This document shows positions 27,717 to 35,286 of a stretch of 64,000 bases of DNA, one piece after another. Location: NCBI GenBank assembly GCA_028713125.1, contig JAQTOU010000002.1:548505-612504 (forward strand), given 5' to 3'. The position numbers and the translations under genes were made by a program. The first letter of the stretch is position 1; each line of letters starts with the position of its first letter. The DNA is from Elusimicrobiales bacterium. GTDB taxonomy: Bacteria; Elusimicrobiota; Elusimicrobia; Elusimicrobiales; UBA9959. Under the pieces are notes generated by a model. The model ran no database searches. It was not told the origin of the DNA and was given only the letters and a program-made list of their open reading frames with translations.

Positions 27717-28787
27717 ATGAAGAACACCAAAATGATGTCCTTGTTTATCTCTTTATTACTCGCTCCCGCGCTGATGCTGTGCGCGCAGACCGCCGCTCCG
27801 AAAACGACTAAACCCGCCGCGAAACCTGCGGCCAAAAAGGCGGCCGTAAAGCCCGCCCCAGCGAAGCCCGCGCCCGCAGCGGTTCCCGCGCAGCGGCCCG
27901 AGGCCGCAAAGCCGGAGCCTGCCGTCGACCCCCTTGCCGCGGCCCTTGAAAAAATAAAGTCGACCGATCCCGTGGCGCGCCGCGAGGCCGCCGATTACCT
28001 GGGCCAGTCCCGCGACGCTAAAGGCGCTCCGGCCCTGCTTTCCGCGCTTGGTGACGACTCTCCCCGCGTGCGCCAGGCCGCGGCGGACGCGCTGGGCATG
28101 CTGACCTGGCGCCCGGCTTCGCCCAAGCTTTCCGAGATGCTTATAAAGGACGGCGACGCCAGCGTGCGGCAGCAGGCGGCCATTTCTCTTTCATACCTCA
28201 TGGACCAGGCCTCGGCTCCCGCCCTGGTGAAGGCGCTTAAGGACAGCTCGCCGGCGGTGCGCTACGCTGCGCTGCACACCTTGTCGGTAATGAAGTATGG
28301 CCCGGCCGAGGCCGAGATAATCGCCCTGCTTCCGTCGGAGGACGCAAATATGCGCCGCGGCGCCATTTCCGCGCTCGGGCAGCTGCAGTCCAGGAAGGCG
28401 GCCGGTGCCCTGGCCGGCGCCCTGAAGGACCCGGACCAGTATGTAAGGCTAGAAGCCGTGAAGGCGCTTGGCAGCATAGGCGATATTGCCGCCTCGGGAG
28501 AGCTTATAAAACTGCTTGCGCCGACCGAGCAGCCCCAGGTGAGGATAGAGGCCGCGTATTCGCTGGCGAAAATGCAGATGAACGACGGGCTTCTTACCGC
28601 CTACGAGTTCGCTAAATCCACCGACCTTAGTCTTAAGAGCCAGGCGCTTAATGTTATAGCCACGGTAGGCGACGATAAGAGCCTCCAGTTCATAAACGAA
28701 ATTTACGACGCGGAGAAAGATCCTTCCAGCAAGAGCATGCTCGACTTCGCGCGCCAGCGCCTGATGCTCAGGACCAAGCAGAAATAA
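27717..28787 (+). CDS. Exported HEAT-repeat protein
   Basis: 356 residues. Signal peptide (to about residue 22, ending LCAQT; the Cys could be a lipidation site but the box is poor), then a Pro/Ala/Lys-rich linker to about 80, then six to seven HEAT/PBS-lyase-type repeats (KSTDPVARREAADYLGQ, GDDSPRVRQAAADALGML, DSSPAVRYAALHTL, LPSEDANMRRGAISALGQL, DPDQYVRLEAVKALGSI). A protein-binding solenoid in the periplasm is likely. A TATACT box lies 12 bases before the ATG. No specific partner can be named. Confidence 0.8.
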   Translation: MKNTKMMSLFISLLLAPALMLCAQTAAPKTTKPAAKPAAKKAAVKPAPAKPAPAAVPAQRPEAAKPEPAVDPLAAALEKIKSTDPVARREAADYLGQSRDAKGAPALLSALGDDSPRVRQAAADALGMLTWRPASPKLSEMLIKDGDASVRQQAAISLSYLMDQASAPALVKALKDSSPAVRYAALHTLSVMKYGPAEAEIIALLPSEDANMRRGAISALGQLQSRKAAGALAGALKDPDQYVRLEAVKALGSIGDIAASGELIKLLAPTEQPQVRIEAAYSLAKMQMNDGLLTAYEFAKSTDLSLKSQALNVIATVGDDKSLQFINEIYDAEKDPSSKSMLDFARQRLMLRTKQK

Positions 28788-28810
28788 GAGGCCGGGCGGG
28801 CAGTAATCCA

Positions 28811-29152
28811 ATGTCAAAAAGATCAGCAAGGAACAGCCGCGCGGCGGCGCCCCGGCAGGGGCAGCAGGACCGCGCGGCCGCTCTGTCCGCGCCTAAATAC
28901 GGCGGAGCGGTGAGTGGAGTGCATGAAAATGCAGCCCAAACGGCTTCAGCCGCCGGAGAGACGGGGGGGGGCGGGGTAAAAGTTCTGACACTTTGGCTAT
29001 CCGCGCTGGTTTTGATCGTTTCCGGCTATGCTTTGCTTCATAAAGCTGATCCGGGGGGGCAAAACGCCTGGGCGATAGTGTCTCCCGCCCTGCTTTTATG
29101 CGGTTATCTGCTTATAATCCCGGCCATAGCCTGCACCTATCCCAAAAAATAA
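28811..29152 (+). CDS. Small membrane protein with two helices
   Basis: 113 residues. A basic, low-complexity N-terminal 55 residues is followed by two membrane helices (about 58-78 VLTLWLSALVLIVSGYALL and 86-108 AIVSPALLLCGYLLIIPAIA). I do not recognise the family; the layout resembles small inner-membrane proteins of the DUF3098 type. A terminator (29168-29193) closes the long forward gene run after it. Confidence 0.6.
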   Translation: MSKRSARNSRAAAPRQGQQDRAAALSAPKYGGAVSGVHENAAQTASAAGETGGGGVKVLTLWLSALVLIVSGYALLHKADPGGQNAWAIVSPALLLCGYLLIIPAIACTYPKK

Positions 29153-29167
29153 GGCTTAGACCGCCTG

Positions 29168-29193
29168 ATAGCGGTCCGCGGGCTGCTATTTTT
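29168..29193 (+). terminator. Terminator closing the forward gene run
   Basis: Stem ATAGCGGTCC / GGGCTGCTAT (two G-T pairs) followed by TTTTT, 15 bases after the stop codon at 29152. Confidence 0.7.
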
Positions 29194-29481
29194 GCCATAA
29201 AATAGCGCCGCCTTTTCCTCTTTTGCGGCATTTCACCTCTATATTTCAACCAAGTTGGCATATAATCCGGCATAAACCGGATTTTTCCGGCGGACAGACG
29301 CCCCAGGGTACTTATATAAGGAATAAATAGCGGCTTAAAAGTAATCCTGGTGCTGGTTTATTCCCTCCCGGTATTTAATTTGGTCATTTTCCCTCTTTTT
29401 TAGCTCATTATTATCCCTATTTCCCCTGTTCCCCCACCACCTGGGAGAAAGCTCCGGAGCGGGCGGATCTTTTGCCCCTTT

Positions 29482-30244
29482 CCTGGTGTTTTAATTTCTC
29501 CTCGGAAGATACGCAACCGCTCCGGTTCGGTCCGCCGGTTGCCATTTTGCCGGTCCGCCTGTCTTCATGGTATTTTCGGATCCTGAATAATCAGCCTGAT
29601 TTTCGGGTTAAATCCGGGCTTTGGACTTCATGGTATTTTTCAAAGCTCCTGGAATCAGCCTGTTTCCCGGCTTTCCTGCCCCCTTGCTCTTGATGGTGTT
29701 TTCGATTTACTTAAAAGTTGCCTCTTTTTGGGCTCCGATGGGGGGGCTTTTGGGGTCTAAAAGGGGGGGCTCTTTATGGTATTTCGGGTTCAGGCAGCCA
29801 TCCGGCTATCCAGGCCCTTATCCCTACCCTGGCGGTTCAGAGGGGCTTCAAGATCCTTTAAAAGTTGGCAACTTTTAGCAGCTTCCGGATCCGGGGTTTA
29901 CAGGTCTCTTTATGGTGTTTTTGAAGGCCGTGGTTTTGCCTGGATTTTGCCTCTTCAGGGGCGCCAATTTTTAAAAATCTGGCAGATCTCAAAATTTTGA
30001 AATTCAAAAAAACAGGCTAAAACTCTCTTTGAGGAGAGCTTTAGTCTGCTAGTAATAAAAAACTATAAACGGTGTTAGATATTAGTAAATAGTGCATATA
30101 AAACAAGCACTATTCGATATTTCATGATTGTGAATGTTGCTATGAGCATTGTATCGCGGGGGATAGCCTAGTTAACATAATATATCTTATCGCAAGTCCT
30201 TTCTGCCGGGAGGCGCTTTGCCTTGCTTCCTGGTATTTTGGCTG
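29482..30244 (+). repeat. Dispersed CTTYATGGTRTTTT repeats
   Basis: Copies or close variants start at 29482, 29563, 29626, 29689, 29772, 29906 and 30225. Spacing is 81, 63, 63, 83, 134 and 319 bases. The units at 29563 and 29626 also share ATCAGCCTG at similar offset. The repeats are too short and the spacers too uneven for a CRISPR array. Confidence 0.6.
30005..30047 (-). terminator. Minus-strand intrinsic terminator
   Basis: Read on the minus strand: a 15-bp stem (CAGACTAAAGCTCTC / GAGAGTTTTAGCCTG, 13 matches) with a small loop, followed by TTTTTTT. It would end transcripts coming from the gene at 30411-30908, leaving a 360-base 3-prime tail. Confidence 0.75.
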
Positions 30245-30410
30245 CTTATCGGGGTGTTTGACCGGGTTTGAAGCCGGCGGTTCTTTATTGGTTGGGGTTT
30301 GGATCCCCGGAGTCGGCGCGGCTGGCGTTTTTCCCTGTCTTTATGCCCTGGCGGGTTGGGTCGGGAAGGCGGCTTTTGGGTGGTCTACGGCCTGGTCTTC
30401 CGGCCGGTTT

Positions 30411-30908
30411 CTAGCCTGCCTGCCCGCTTATTTTCCTGGCCTGCAGCCAAGCCGATTCCAGGCCTTTATCCGTTATGTGGTAGGCCCTGTTCCTCTTGGT
30501 CCCGGAGGCTTTTACCAGGCCTTCTTTTAGCGCTTTGGTCAGCGTCCGATCCAGTCTTTCCGGGGCATAACCGGAGGCTTTTACCGCTTTTGAGAGGCTT
30601 ATGGCACTCACTTCCAGGCTGCCTTTTAGCTGTCTTTCAGCTGCTAAAAGGAGCAGAGCGGCGTCTCCTGCTTTTACTCCTAAATGCTTGTTTCTAAGCA
30701 ATATTAGGCCGTTTTTAGCCTCCGCCAGGGTGTCCCAGTCCGGATTTTGGCCTGTTTTTGACTGATTTGCAGCTGTCTGGACCGCCCCTTTCCCTGACTC
30801 TGTGAGCCGGTTGAGGAAGCCATCTTTTTCGCTTTGTATAAATTCGGCGGGGCCTTCGGCCTCGAATTCTGCCCCTGAGGGATGCTTGATCCTGAGCTTA
30901 TAATTCAT
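30411..30908 (-). CDS. Small protein with C-terminal winged-helix-like domain
   Basis: 165 residues. The first 40 residues (MNYKLRIKHPSGAEFEAEGP) look like a small beta unit. Residues about 95-160 (LSKAVKASGYAPERLDRTLTKALKEGLVKASGTKRNRAYHITDKGLE) have the order helix, helix-turn-helix, wing and ITDKG of archaeal/phage-type winged helices. I infer a DNA-binding regulator, possibly controlling its own promoter, whose -35 and start regions carry repeated TGACATAT sites. AGAGG precedes the ATG. No family can be named. Confidence 0.7.
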   Translation of the reverse strand: MNYKLRIKHPSGAEFEAEGPAEFIQSEKDGFLNRLTESGKGAVQTAANQSKTGQNPDWDTLAEAKNGLILLRNKHLGVKAGDAALLLLAAERQLKGSLEVSAISLSKAVKASGYAPERLDRTLTKALKEGLVKASGTKRNRAYHITDKGLESAWLQARKISGQAG

Positions 30909-30985
30909 GGTTTTTTGCCTCTTATCCGGATTTTACGCCCTTCATGGCTTTTATTTTTTTGCCTGTATTTTGCGGGCCGCGGTTG

Positions 30986-31055
30986 ATATGTCATTATTAT
31001 AGCCTATAATTTGTTATATGTCAATATATGGCATGTATATGGCAGTCATATGCCA
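30986..31055. promoter_or_regulatory. Phased ATATGKCA operator-like repeats
   Basis: ATATGTCA at 30986 and 31016, ATATGGCA at 31026 and 31037, and the inverted form TGGCATATG at 31055-31047. The last four are 10-11 bases apart, i.e. on one face of the helix. Two sites overlap the -35 box and the start region of the promoter, which suggests autoregulation or iterons. Confidence 0.6.
30996..31024 (-). promoter_or_regulatory. Consensus sigma-70 promoter
   Basis: On the minus strand TTGACA (31024-31019), a 17-base spacer and TATAAT (31001-30996): both hexamers and the spacing are exact consensus. It points at the gene starting at 30908, with a leader of about 80 bases. Confidence 0.9.
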
Positions 31056-31071
31056 AAGAATGTTGATAACC

Positions 31072-31080
31072 TGTGGATAA
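31072..31080 (-). other. DnaA-box match
   Basis: TGTGGATAA, the complement of the consensus DnaA box TTATCCACA, sits 17 bases beyond the repeat array. A single exact box; significance uncertain. Confidence 0.4.
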
Positions 31081-31214
31081 GAACCGGCAGAATACCGTGT
31101 CACGGTTGGGCGGGCCCGGTTATTCGTAACAGAGGGATCCTTGAGTATTTTGTGTTAAGGCGAGGGGGAGAACTGCGGGAAAGCTGTTCCCCCCTTTTCA
31201 TGCCTCTTTACGGG

Positions 31215-31256
31215 GGCTGGAAGGGGTGCAAAGACATGTTTCCCCCCCTTCCAGCC
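31215..31256. repeat. Stable inverted repeat
   Basis: GGCTGGAAGGGG (31215-31226) pairs with CCCCTTCCAGCC (31245-31256) around an 18-base loop. It is not followed by a T-run. The rest of 31061-31282 shows no gene. Confidence 0.6.
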
Positions 31257-31282
31257 GGTCCTGTGCCGTGGTTTGGGCAATA

Positions 31283-31304
31283 AAAAACCGGCTTATAGCC
31301 GGTA
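31283..31304 (-). terminator. Terminator of the barrel-protein gene
   Basis: On the minus strand ACCGGC-TATA-GCCGGT followed by TTTTT, 58 bases after the stop at 31362. Confidence 0.85.
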
Positions 31305-31361
31305 AACTACGCTTAATTTTGTCCCCCCCGCTTCTCAGTTACTCTTAGAGAGGACAGGCTG

Positions 31362-32690
31362 TCAGAATTTGGCTGAAATCGCCCCGTAGATGAGTTCTAT
31401 CTGTTTGCTCTGGGGGTAGAGGCTCAGGGGCGTGAAAACTGCGTAGACGGCGCTTAGCTGCAGGTTTTCCCCCATTGGATAGGAGGCTTTCAGGTTCCAT
31501 TCGCTGGCTATCTGGAGCGAGCCGCCGTTCGCGTTCTTGGAGGCGCGGAACTTGTAGATGTCCGCCGAAATTATAAGTTTTTTGTAAGGCAGGTCCGCGC
31601 CCAGGTTTATTATGTTCAGGCCGGAAACTCCGTCAGGCATGCCGTTAACCGTCCCGGTGGTCTTTATAATATCGTAAAGACTGGCTCCCGCTATCGCGCC
31701 GTAGCCCCTGCGCTCGAGGCCGCTGAACTTGCTGCCGAAAGCCGGGAAGAAAGCCTTGTCGGTGGTTGCGCCTGCGCCCGGGTTGCCGCTGGACCGGCCA
31801 TAGGCCAGGCGGAGCTTCGACTGGCCGAAAAAAGAGATGTTCTGGTTCCAGGAGCCTTTGAGCATGAAGGCGTGAGCCTCGTATTTGCCCGTGCCGCCGC
31901 CGTTCTTCTTCGCTGTGCCGCGCTGCACCACGGCCTCGCCGTCGAAGGTAAGCAGCTTCTGGCTGAGGAAGTAGCGCACGCCGGTGAACTTTTTGGTCTT
32001 GGACAGCGCGTCGAACAAAATGTCCTGCGAGGCGCCGTCGTCCTTCTCCCAGAAATGATAGACCTGCCAGAGGCCTTCGCTGGTCGGATAGTAGAGGGTT
32101 CCGCCGTAGATCTTGAAGAAGCGGTCCGTAAGGAAAGGCCTGAAGGCGAAAAGGTCGGCTTTCGCCCTGCCGAGGATGTTTTCCGCCTCGAGGCGGCCGC
32201 CCGGCAGGCCGAGGTCGTCGCCGGAAAGCGAGATCCCCTGGCCAAGAGTGAAATCCTGCCGGCCGAGGGTGGCGGTGATGTTGGGCCGCATGAATTTGTA
32301 GATCCTGACGTAGGCGGAGCGTATGAACGGCGTGCCGTTGGCGTTGGGCAGGCGGGCTGCGGCGTCGACGAACTGCGGGGAGGAGATGGTGTTCGTGGAG
32401 GACCCGGGACTGATGCTCTGAAGGACGATGCCCACGTCCATCGTGGACTCCTGGGTCTTTTCAAGCTGGATGCCCTTGATCACAAAGCCCAGGGTCGCGT
32501 TCTCCGAAAAAACAGGCTGCGAGTTGCGAAGATCGCGGTAGATCAGGTGCTGGTAATTCCCGGCCCGGATCTCGACGTTGGAGGAGAGGTCGAGCTTGGT
32601 GGCGTAGGCGCCGGGGGCGAAAGCGAGCAGCAGCGCGAGCGCCGTAAAGCGCCGGTGATGTCTGGCCTCTGATTTCTGAATCATGAACAT
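31362..32690 (-). CDS. Outer-membrane barrel (porin / alginate-export-like)
   Basis: 442 residues. Signal peptide (to about residue 30, ending GAYA/T) and then alternating amphipathic strands throughout with motifs typical of large porins: VEIRAGNYQHLIYRDLR, SAYVRIYKFMRPNITATLGRQDFTLGQG, and a final strand ending in Phe (YGAISAKF). The RQxFTLGQG block resembles alginate-export-type porins. Substrate cannot be told. Minus-strand TATAAT (32706-32701) lies only 10 bases before the ATG, so the leader is almost absent. Confidence 0.75.
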   Translation of the reverse strand: MFMIQKSEARHHRRFTALALLLAFAPGAYATKLDLSSNVEIRAGNYQHLIYRDLRNSQPVFSENATLGFVIKGIQLEKTQESTMDVGIVLQSISPGSSTNTISSPQFVDAAARLPNANGTPFIRSAYVRIYKFMRPNITATLGRQDFTLGQGISLSGDDLGLPGGRLEAENILGRAKADLFAFRPFLTDRFFKIYGGTLYYPTSEGLWQVYHFWEKDDGASQDILFDALSKTKKFTGVRYFLSQKLLTFDGEAVVQRGTAKKNGGGTGKYEAHAFMLKGSWNQNISFFGQSKLRLAYGRSSGNPGAGATTDKAFFPAFGSKFSGLERRGYGAIAGASLYDIIKTTGTVNGMPDGVSGLNIINLGADLPYKKLIISADIYKFRASKNANGGSLQIASEWNLKASYPMGENLQLSAVYAVFTPLSLYPQSKQIELIYGAISAKF

Positions 32691-32752
32691 TAGTAAGCTA
32701 ATTATAACAAAAAAAGGTTAAGGTTACCTTTGCGCGGCGGCCCGTTGAAATA

Positions 32753-32790
32753 AAAAAACCCGCCCGCCTTTCGGCGGACGGGCTCTTTTT
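32753..32790 (-). terminator. Terminator between two outer-membrane genes
   Basis: Stem CCCGCCCGCC / GGCGGACGGG (32759-32768, 32773-32782) with a TTTC loop. On the minus strand it is followed by TTTTTTT and ends the gene at 32811-33362. Confidence 0.9.
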
Positions 32791-32810
32791 GTTTCTCCCA
32801 GCAGCTTCTA

Positions 32811-33362
32811 TTAGAAGTTGTAGGTGAACTTTACGGCAGGGACGAAGTAGGACAGGTCCGAGTATACCATGTGGTAGGTCAGGTCAAGGCCCAGGCTCAT
32901 CTTGTCGGCGATCGGGTAAGCGATGCCGCCGCCGAAGTTGAAGCCGAACTTGGTGTCGGTCGCTTCAGCGCTGATCGCGCCGAGTGAGGCTTTCGCGGTT
33001 ACGCTGTAGTAACCTACGCCGACTTTGCCGTACAGGTTGGATTTCTTGCCGCCCATGTCCACTTCTTTGGAGTACTTCGCGTAAGGCGAAAGGCCCCAGG
33101 TGGAGAGTTCATAGTCTACGCCGGCGGTGGTCTTCTTGGGGGAGCTGATGTAGTTGAAAGCTCCGGCAATGGACCAGTTGTCGTTGATCTTGTAGCCGTC
33201 GTAGTCAAGGCCGAACGCCACTCCGCTGTCTACAACGTCGCCCGCGTTGCCGCTGGGAATTCCCATACCGAGCAGTACGCTGCCTTCTTTCTTCCACTCG
33301 CCGGCGAACACGGAGGTCCCGCATACGCCGAGCACCATAAGCGCTATTATTACTTTTTTCAT
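32811..33362 (-). CDS. Small outer-membrane beta-barrel protein
   Basis: 183 residues. Signal peptide MKKVIIALMVLGVCGTSVFA/G, then about eight amphipathic strands separated by Gly/Asn turns (VAFGLDYDGYKINDNWSIAGAF, YGKVGVGYYSVTA, FGFNFGGGIAYPIADKMSLGLDLTYH) and a terminal F (VKFTYNF). This is the OmpA/OmpW-like eight-strand barrel class. AAGGAGA ribosome site. It is driven by a near-consensus promoter (33657-33629) with a leader of about 260 bases and is bounded by a strong terminator, so it is probably abundant. Confidence 0.85.
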   Translation of the reverse strand: MKKVIIALMVLGVCGTSVFAGEWKKEGSVLLGMGIPSGNAGDVVDSGVAFGLDYDGYKINDNWSIAGAFNYISSPKKTTAGVDYELSTWGLSPYAKYSKEVDMGGKKSNLYGKVGVGYYSVTAKASLGAISAEATDTKFGFNFGGGIAYPIADKMSLGLDLTYHMVYSDLSYFVPAVKFTYNF

Positions 33363-33628
33363 TTGTACATTTCTCCTTGTTTTGTCGTAAGCCCGTTTCC
33401 GGGGTTTAGTTACGCGGCATCGTGCCGCATTCCTACGCTCTTCCCGCTGAGGCTTTAGGCCTTGCGGTTAGGGCCTGCCCCTTTTGGGGGCCTACGGCCT
33501 TGCTGGAACCCCTTGCGGGTTCCCTTGGGAGAAGCGCCTTTAAATTGGCGCTCCGCTACCCCCTTATTATCCCCGGGGTTGACGACATCCCTTCTGCACA
33601 GGATGCCCCCTTATTACAGAGCATGGTA
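33363..33628 (-). other. Long 5-prime leader of the small barrel gene
   Basis: No gene on either strand. It contains GC-rich inverted repeats (AGGCCTTGCGGTTAGGGCCT near 33454, GGAACCCCTTGCGGGTTCC near 33508). It would be transcribed as the untranslated leader of the gene at 32811-33362. Confidence 0.5.
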
Positions 33629-33657
33629 ATTATTGCAAAAAGACTTTAGAGTGTCAA
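33629..33657 (-). promoter_or_regulatory. Promoter of the small barrel gene
   Basis: Minus-strand TTGACA (33657-33652), 17-base spacer, AATAAT (33634-33629). Confidence 0.7.
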
Positions 33658-33701
33658 CTGCCTATCTATATTATTGGCTGTTTATATGTCTTATATGTAA
33701 A

Positions 33702-33734
33702 AAAGCCCGGTCCATATGTCATGGACCGGGCTTT
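33702..33734. terminator. Strong hairpin terminator
   Basis: Fourteen-base arms AAAGCCCGGTCCAT / ATGGACCGGGCTTT with a 5-base loop and T-runs on both sides. It ends the minus-strand gene at 33755-34423. Confidence 0.9.
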
Positions 33735-33754
33735 CTTCACTGTTTGCTCGCGGC

Positions 33755-34423
33755 TTATTTTTTGGCGGGGGCGGGGGCCTGCGGGGTCAGCTTTGCCTTT
33801 GCCTGCATGGCCCAGGAAGTTTCAGGATAAAGCAGGACTATTTTTTCGTAGGTCGTCTTGGCCAGGTCGGCGTTGCCGGAAAGCTCCTGGGTGCGGGCCA
33901 GCGAAGCGTGAACCTCGGGGGCTATGAAGTGCTCCGGGTACTTTAAAAGGAAATCCGAATACTGGACCTGGGCGCCGGCAAGGTCCCCTTCGGATTCCTT
34001 GCATTTCCCGGCGTTGTAGATGGCGAAAGGAGCGAGCTCTTTTGAATTCAGCAGCTTGGAATATTCCGCGTCCGCTTCCTTGAACTTGCCCTGCGCGTAG
34101 AGCATGTCGCCCTTGAAGAGCGTGGCGTAGGGAGCGGCGCTGGTGCTGCCGTAAGAGCTCTCTATTGCCGCGAGCTGCTGGATGGCCTGGGGGAAGTTCC
34201 CCCCGCCGGCCTGCTGCTGGGCTATGAAAAGGGTTTTCCACGCAGTGTCGCGCAGGCCCCGGTAATGGACCAGGAAGTAAACGGAGAAGACCGTTATGGC
34301 CAGCAGTATAACTACGGAGCCGATGAAGGTCTCGCGGTTGTTCTTTATCCAGTTAAGGGTGAGATCCATTTTCGCGGGGGCGGTGTCCGGCTTCCCGCTT
34401 GCTATCCAAGTATCTGAAGGCAT
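33755..34423 (-). CDS. Membrane-anchored TPR protein (YfgM-like)
   Basis: 222 residues. One membrane helix near 35-55 (FIGSVVILLAITVFSVYFLVHY) follows a cytoplasmic stub with DLTLNWIKNNRETF, then TPR units (about 65-205; AWKTLFIAQQQAGGGNFPQAIQQL, LFKGDMLYAQGKFKEADAEY, CKESEGDLAGAQVQYSDFLLKYP). This is the layout of YfgM/BamD-like periplasmic TPR proteins involved in envelope quality control; the precise partner is unknown. AGGAG seven bases before the ATG at 34423 supports this start; an in-frame upstream extension would run into the tRNA gene. Confidence 0.78.
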   Translation of the reverse strand: MPSDTWIASGKPDTAPAKMDLTLNWIKNNRETFIGSVVILLAITVFSVYFLVHYRGLRDTAWKTLFIAQQQAGGGNFPQAIQQLAAIESSYGSTSAAPYATLFKGDMLYAQGKFKEADAEYSKLLNSKELAPFAIYNAGKCKESEGDLAGAQVQYSDFLLKYPEHFIAPEVHASLARTQELSGNADLAKTTYEKIVLLYPETSWAMQAKAKLTPQAPAPAKK

Positions 34424-34459
34424 AGTGTGTCTCCTGGGCGTCTCTAAGCTGAAATCTGG

Positions 34460-34531
34460 TGCCCCCGAGAGGAATCGAACCTCTATTTGGAGTTTAGGAA
34501 ACTCTCGTCCTATCCGTTGAACGACGGGGGC
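34460..34531 (-). tRNA. tRNA-Arg (anticodon CCU)
   Basis: Acceptor GCCCCCG/CGGGGGC, D-arm GTTC/GGAC, anticodon loop TTCCTAA giving CCU, T-arm AGAGG-TTCGATT-CCTCT, discriminator A; CCA not encoded. Confidence 0.95.
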
Positions 34532-34730
34532 AACTGCCGCACCCCTCACATTCGTTCGGGGCGATTAACGCCGGGCCTTACAAGGTGCGGGCCCGGTGCT
34601 CTATAAGGAGGGCTCTGCCCTCCGTTCCATCATCGCTTGCTTCCTGCGCTTCGCTTGGGCGCTGCGCTGAACCTCCCGGAGCAGTATGACCGAACTGAAT
34701 TACTGCAGGGGAGAATGGTAAGAGCTGCTT

Positions 34731-35279
34731 CTACTGATATTTTATCAAAGAATAGAGGGGGCGGTCACCCATCTTGGCGCGGCCTTTTAGGAATTCGAGT
34801 TCTATCATCATGGCTACGCCGGCTACTTTGCCGCCCAGTTTCTCTACCAGGGCGCAGACCGCGGCAGCGGTGCCGCCGGTGGCGAGCACGTCGTCGACTA
34901 TAAGAACTTTCTCTCCGGCCTTCACCGCGTCCTCGTGCATCTCGAGCGTGTCTGTGCCGTATTCCAAAGCGTAGGTGGCGGCTACGGTCTTGTACGGCAG
35001 CTTGCCTTTCTTGCGCACCGGAACCAGCCCGGCGCCGAGCTCGATGGCAATGGGGGCGGCCAGCAGGAAGCCGCGGGCCTCTATTCCGAGCACCTTGGTG
35101 ATACCGGCTTTCCGGTACTGGTCGGCGAAGTGCCTGGTCATTTCGCTGAAAGCCGCGTGATCGGCCAGTAGCGGGGTGATATCCTTGAAGATTATCCCTT
35201 TCTTGGGGAAATCCGGCACGTCCCTTATAATGACCTTTAACCTGGCTTCCAAATTAGCGGCAGTAGTAGCTTGGGTCAT
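34731..35279 (-). CDS. apt: Adenine phosphoribosyltransferase
   Basis: 182 residues. The PRPP-binding motif VLIVDDVLATGGTAAA, FPKKGIIFKDITPLL at the N-terminus, and GIEARGFLLAAPIAIELGAGLVPVRKKGKLP are diagnostic. It salvages adenine to AMP with PRPP. It lies 7 bases behind the sigma-factor gene on the same strand. Confidence 0.97.
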   Translation of the reverse strand: MTQATTAANLEARLKVIIRDVPDFPKKGIIFKDITPLLADHAAFSEMTRHFADQYRKAGITKVLGIEARGFLLAAPIAIELGAGLVPVRKKGKLPYKTVAATYALEYGTDTLEMHEDAVKAGEKVLIVDDVLATGGTAAAVCALVEKLGGKVAGVAMMIELEFLKGRAKMGDRPLYSLIKYQ

Positions 35280-35286
35280 ATTCCCT

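Larger units (their letters stand above)
29194..30410. other. Non-coding, lower-GC island
   Basis: About 1.2 kb with no convincing gene: the open frames are short, low-complexity and lack ribosome sites. It holds an isolated TATAAT (29261-29266) without a -35 box, a family of short CTTYATGGTRTTTT repeats, a palindromic block TAAAAGTTGGCAACTTTTA (29859-29877), an 8-bp inverted repeat AATAGTGC/GCACTATT (30088-30095, 30107-30114) and a minus-strand terminator at 30005-30047. The composition is unlike the flanking genes. Confidence 0.7.

Noticed and set aside
29482-30244. Short repeats as a CRISPR array
   Set aside because: Repeat core is only about 14 bases, degenerate, with spacing from 63 to 319 and no cas genes nearby.
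30299-30697. Plus-strand open frame over the winged-helix gene
   Set aside because: Low-complexity, Leu/Pro/Arg-rich, no ribosome site, and antisense to a gene with a consensus promoter and a good start.
31072-31080. Chromosomal replication origin
   Set aside because: Only one exact DnaA box and no dnaA, dnaN or clustered boxes; kept only as a weak site.
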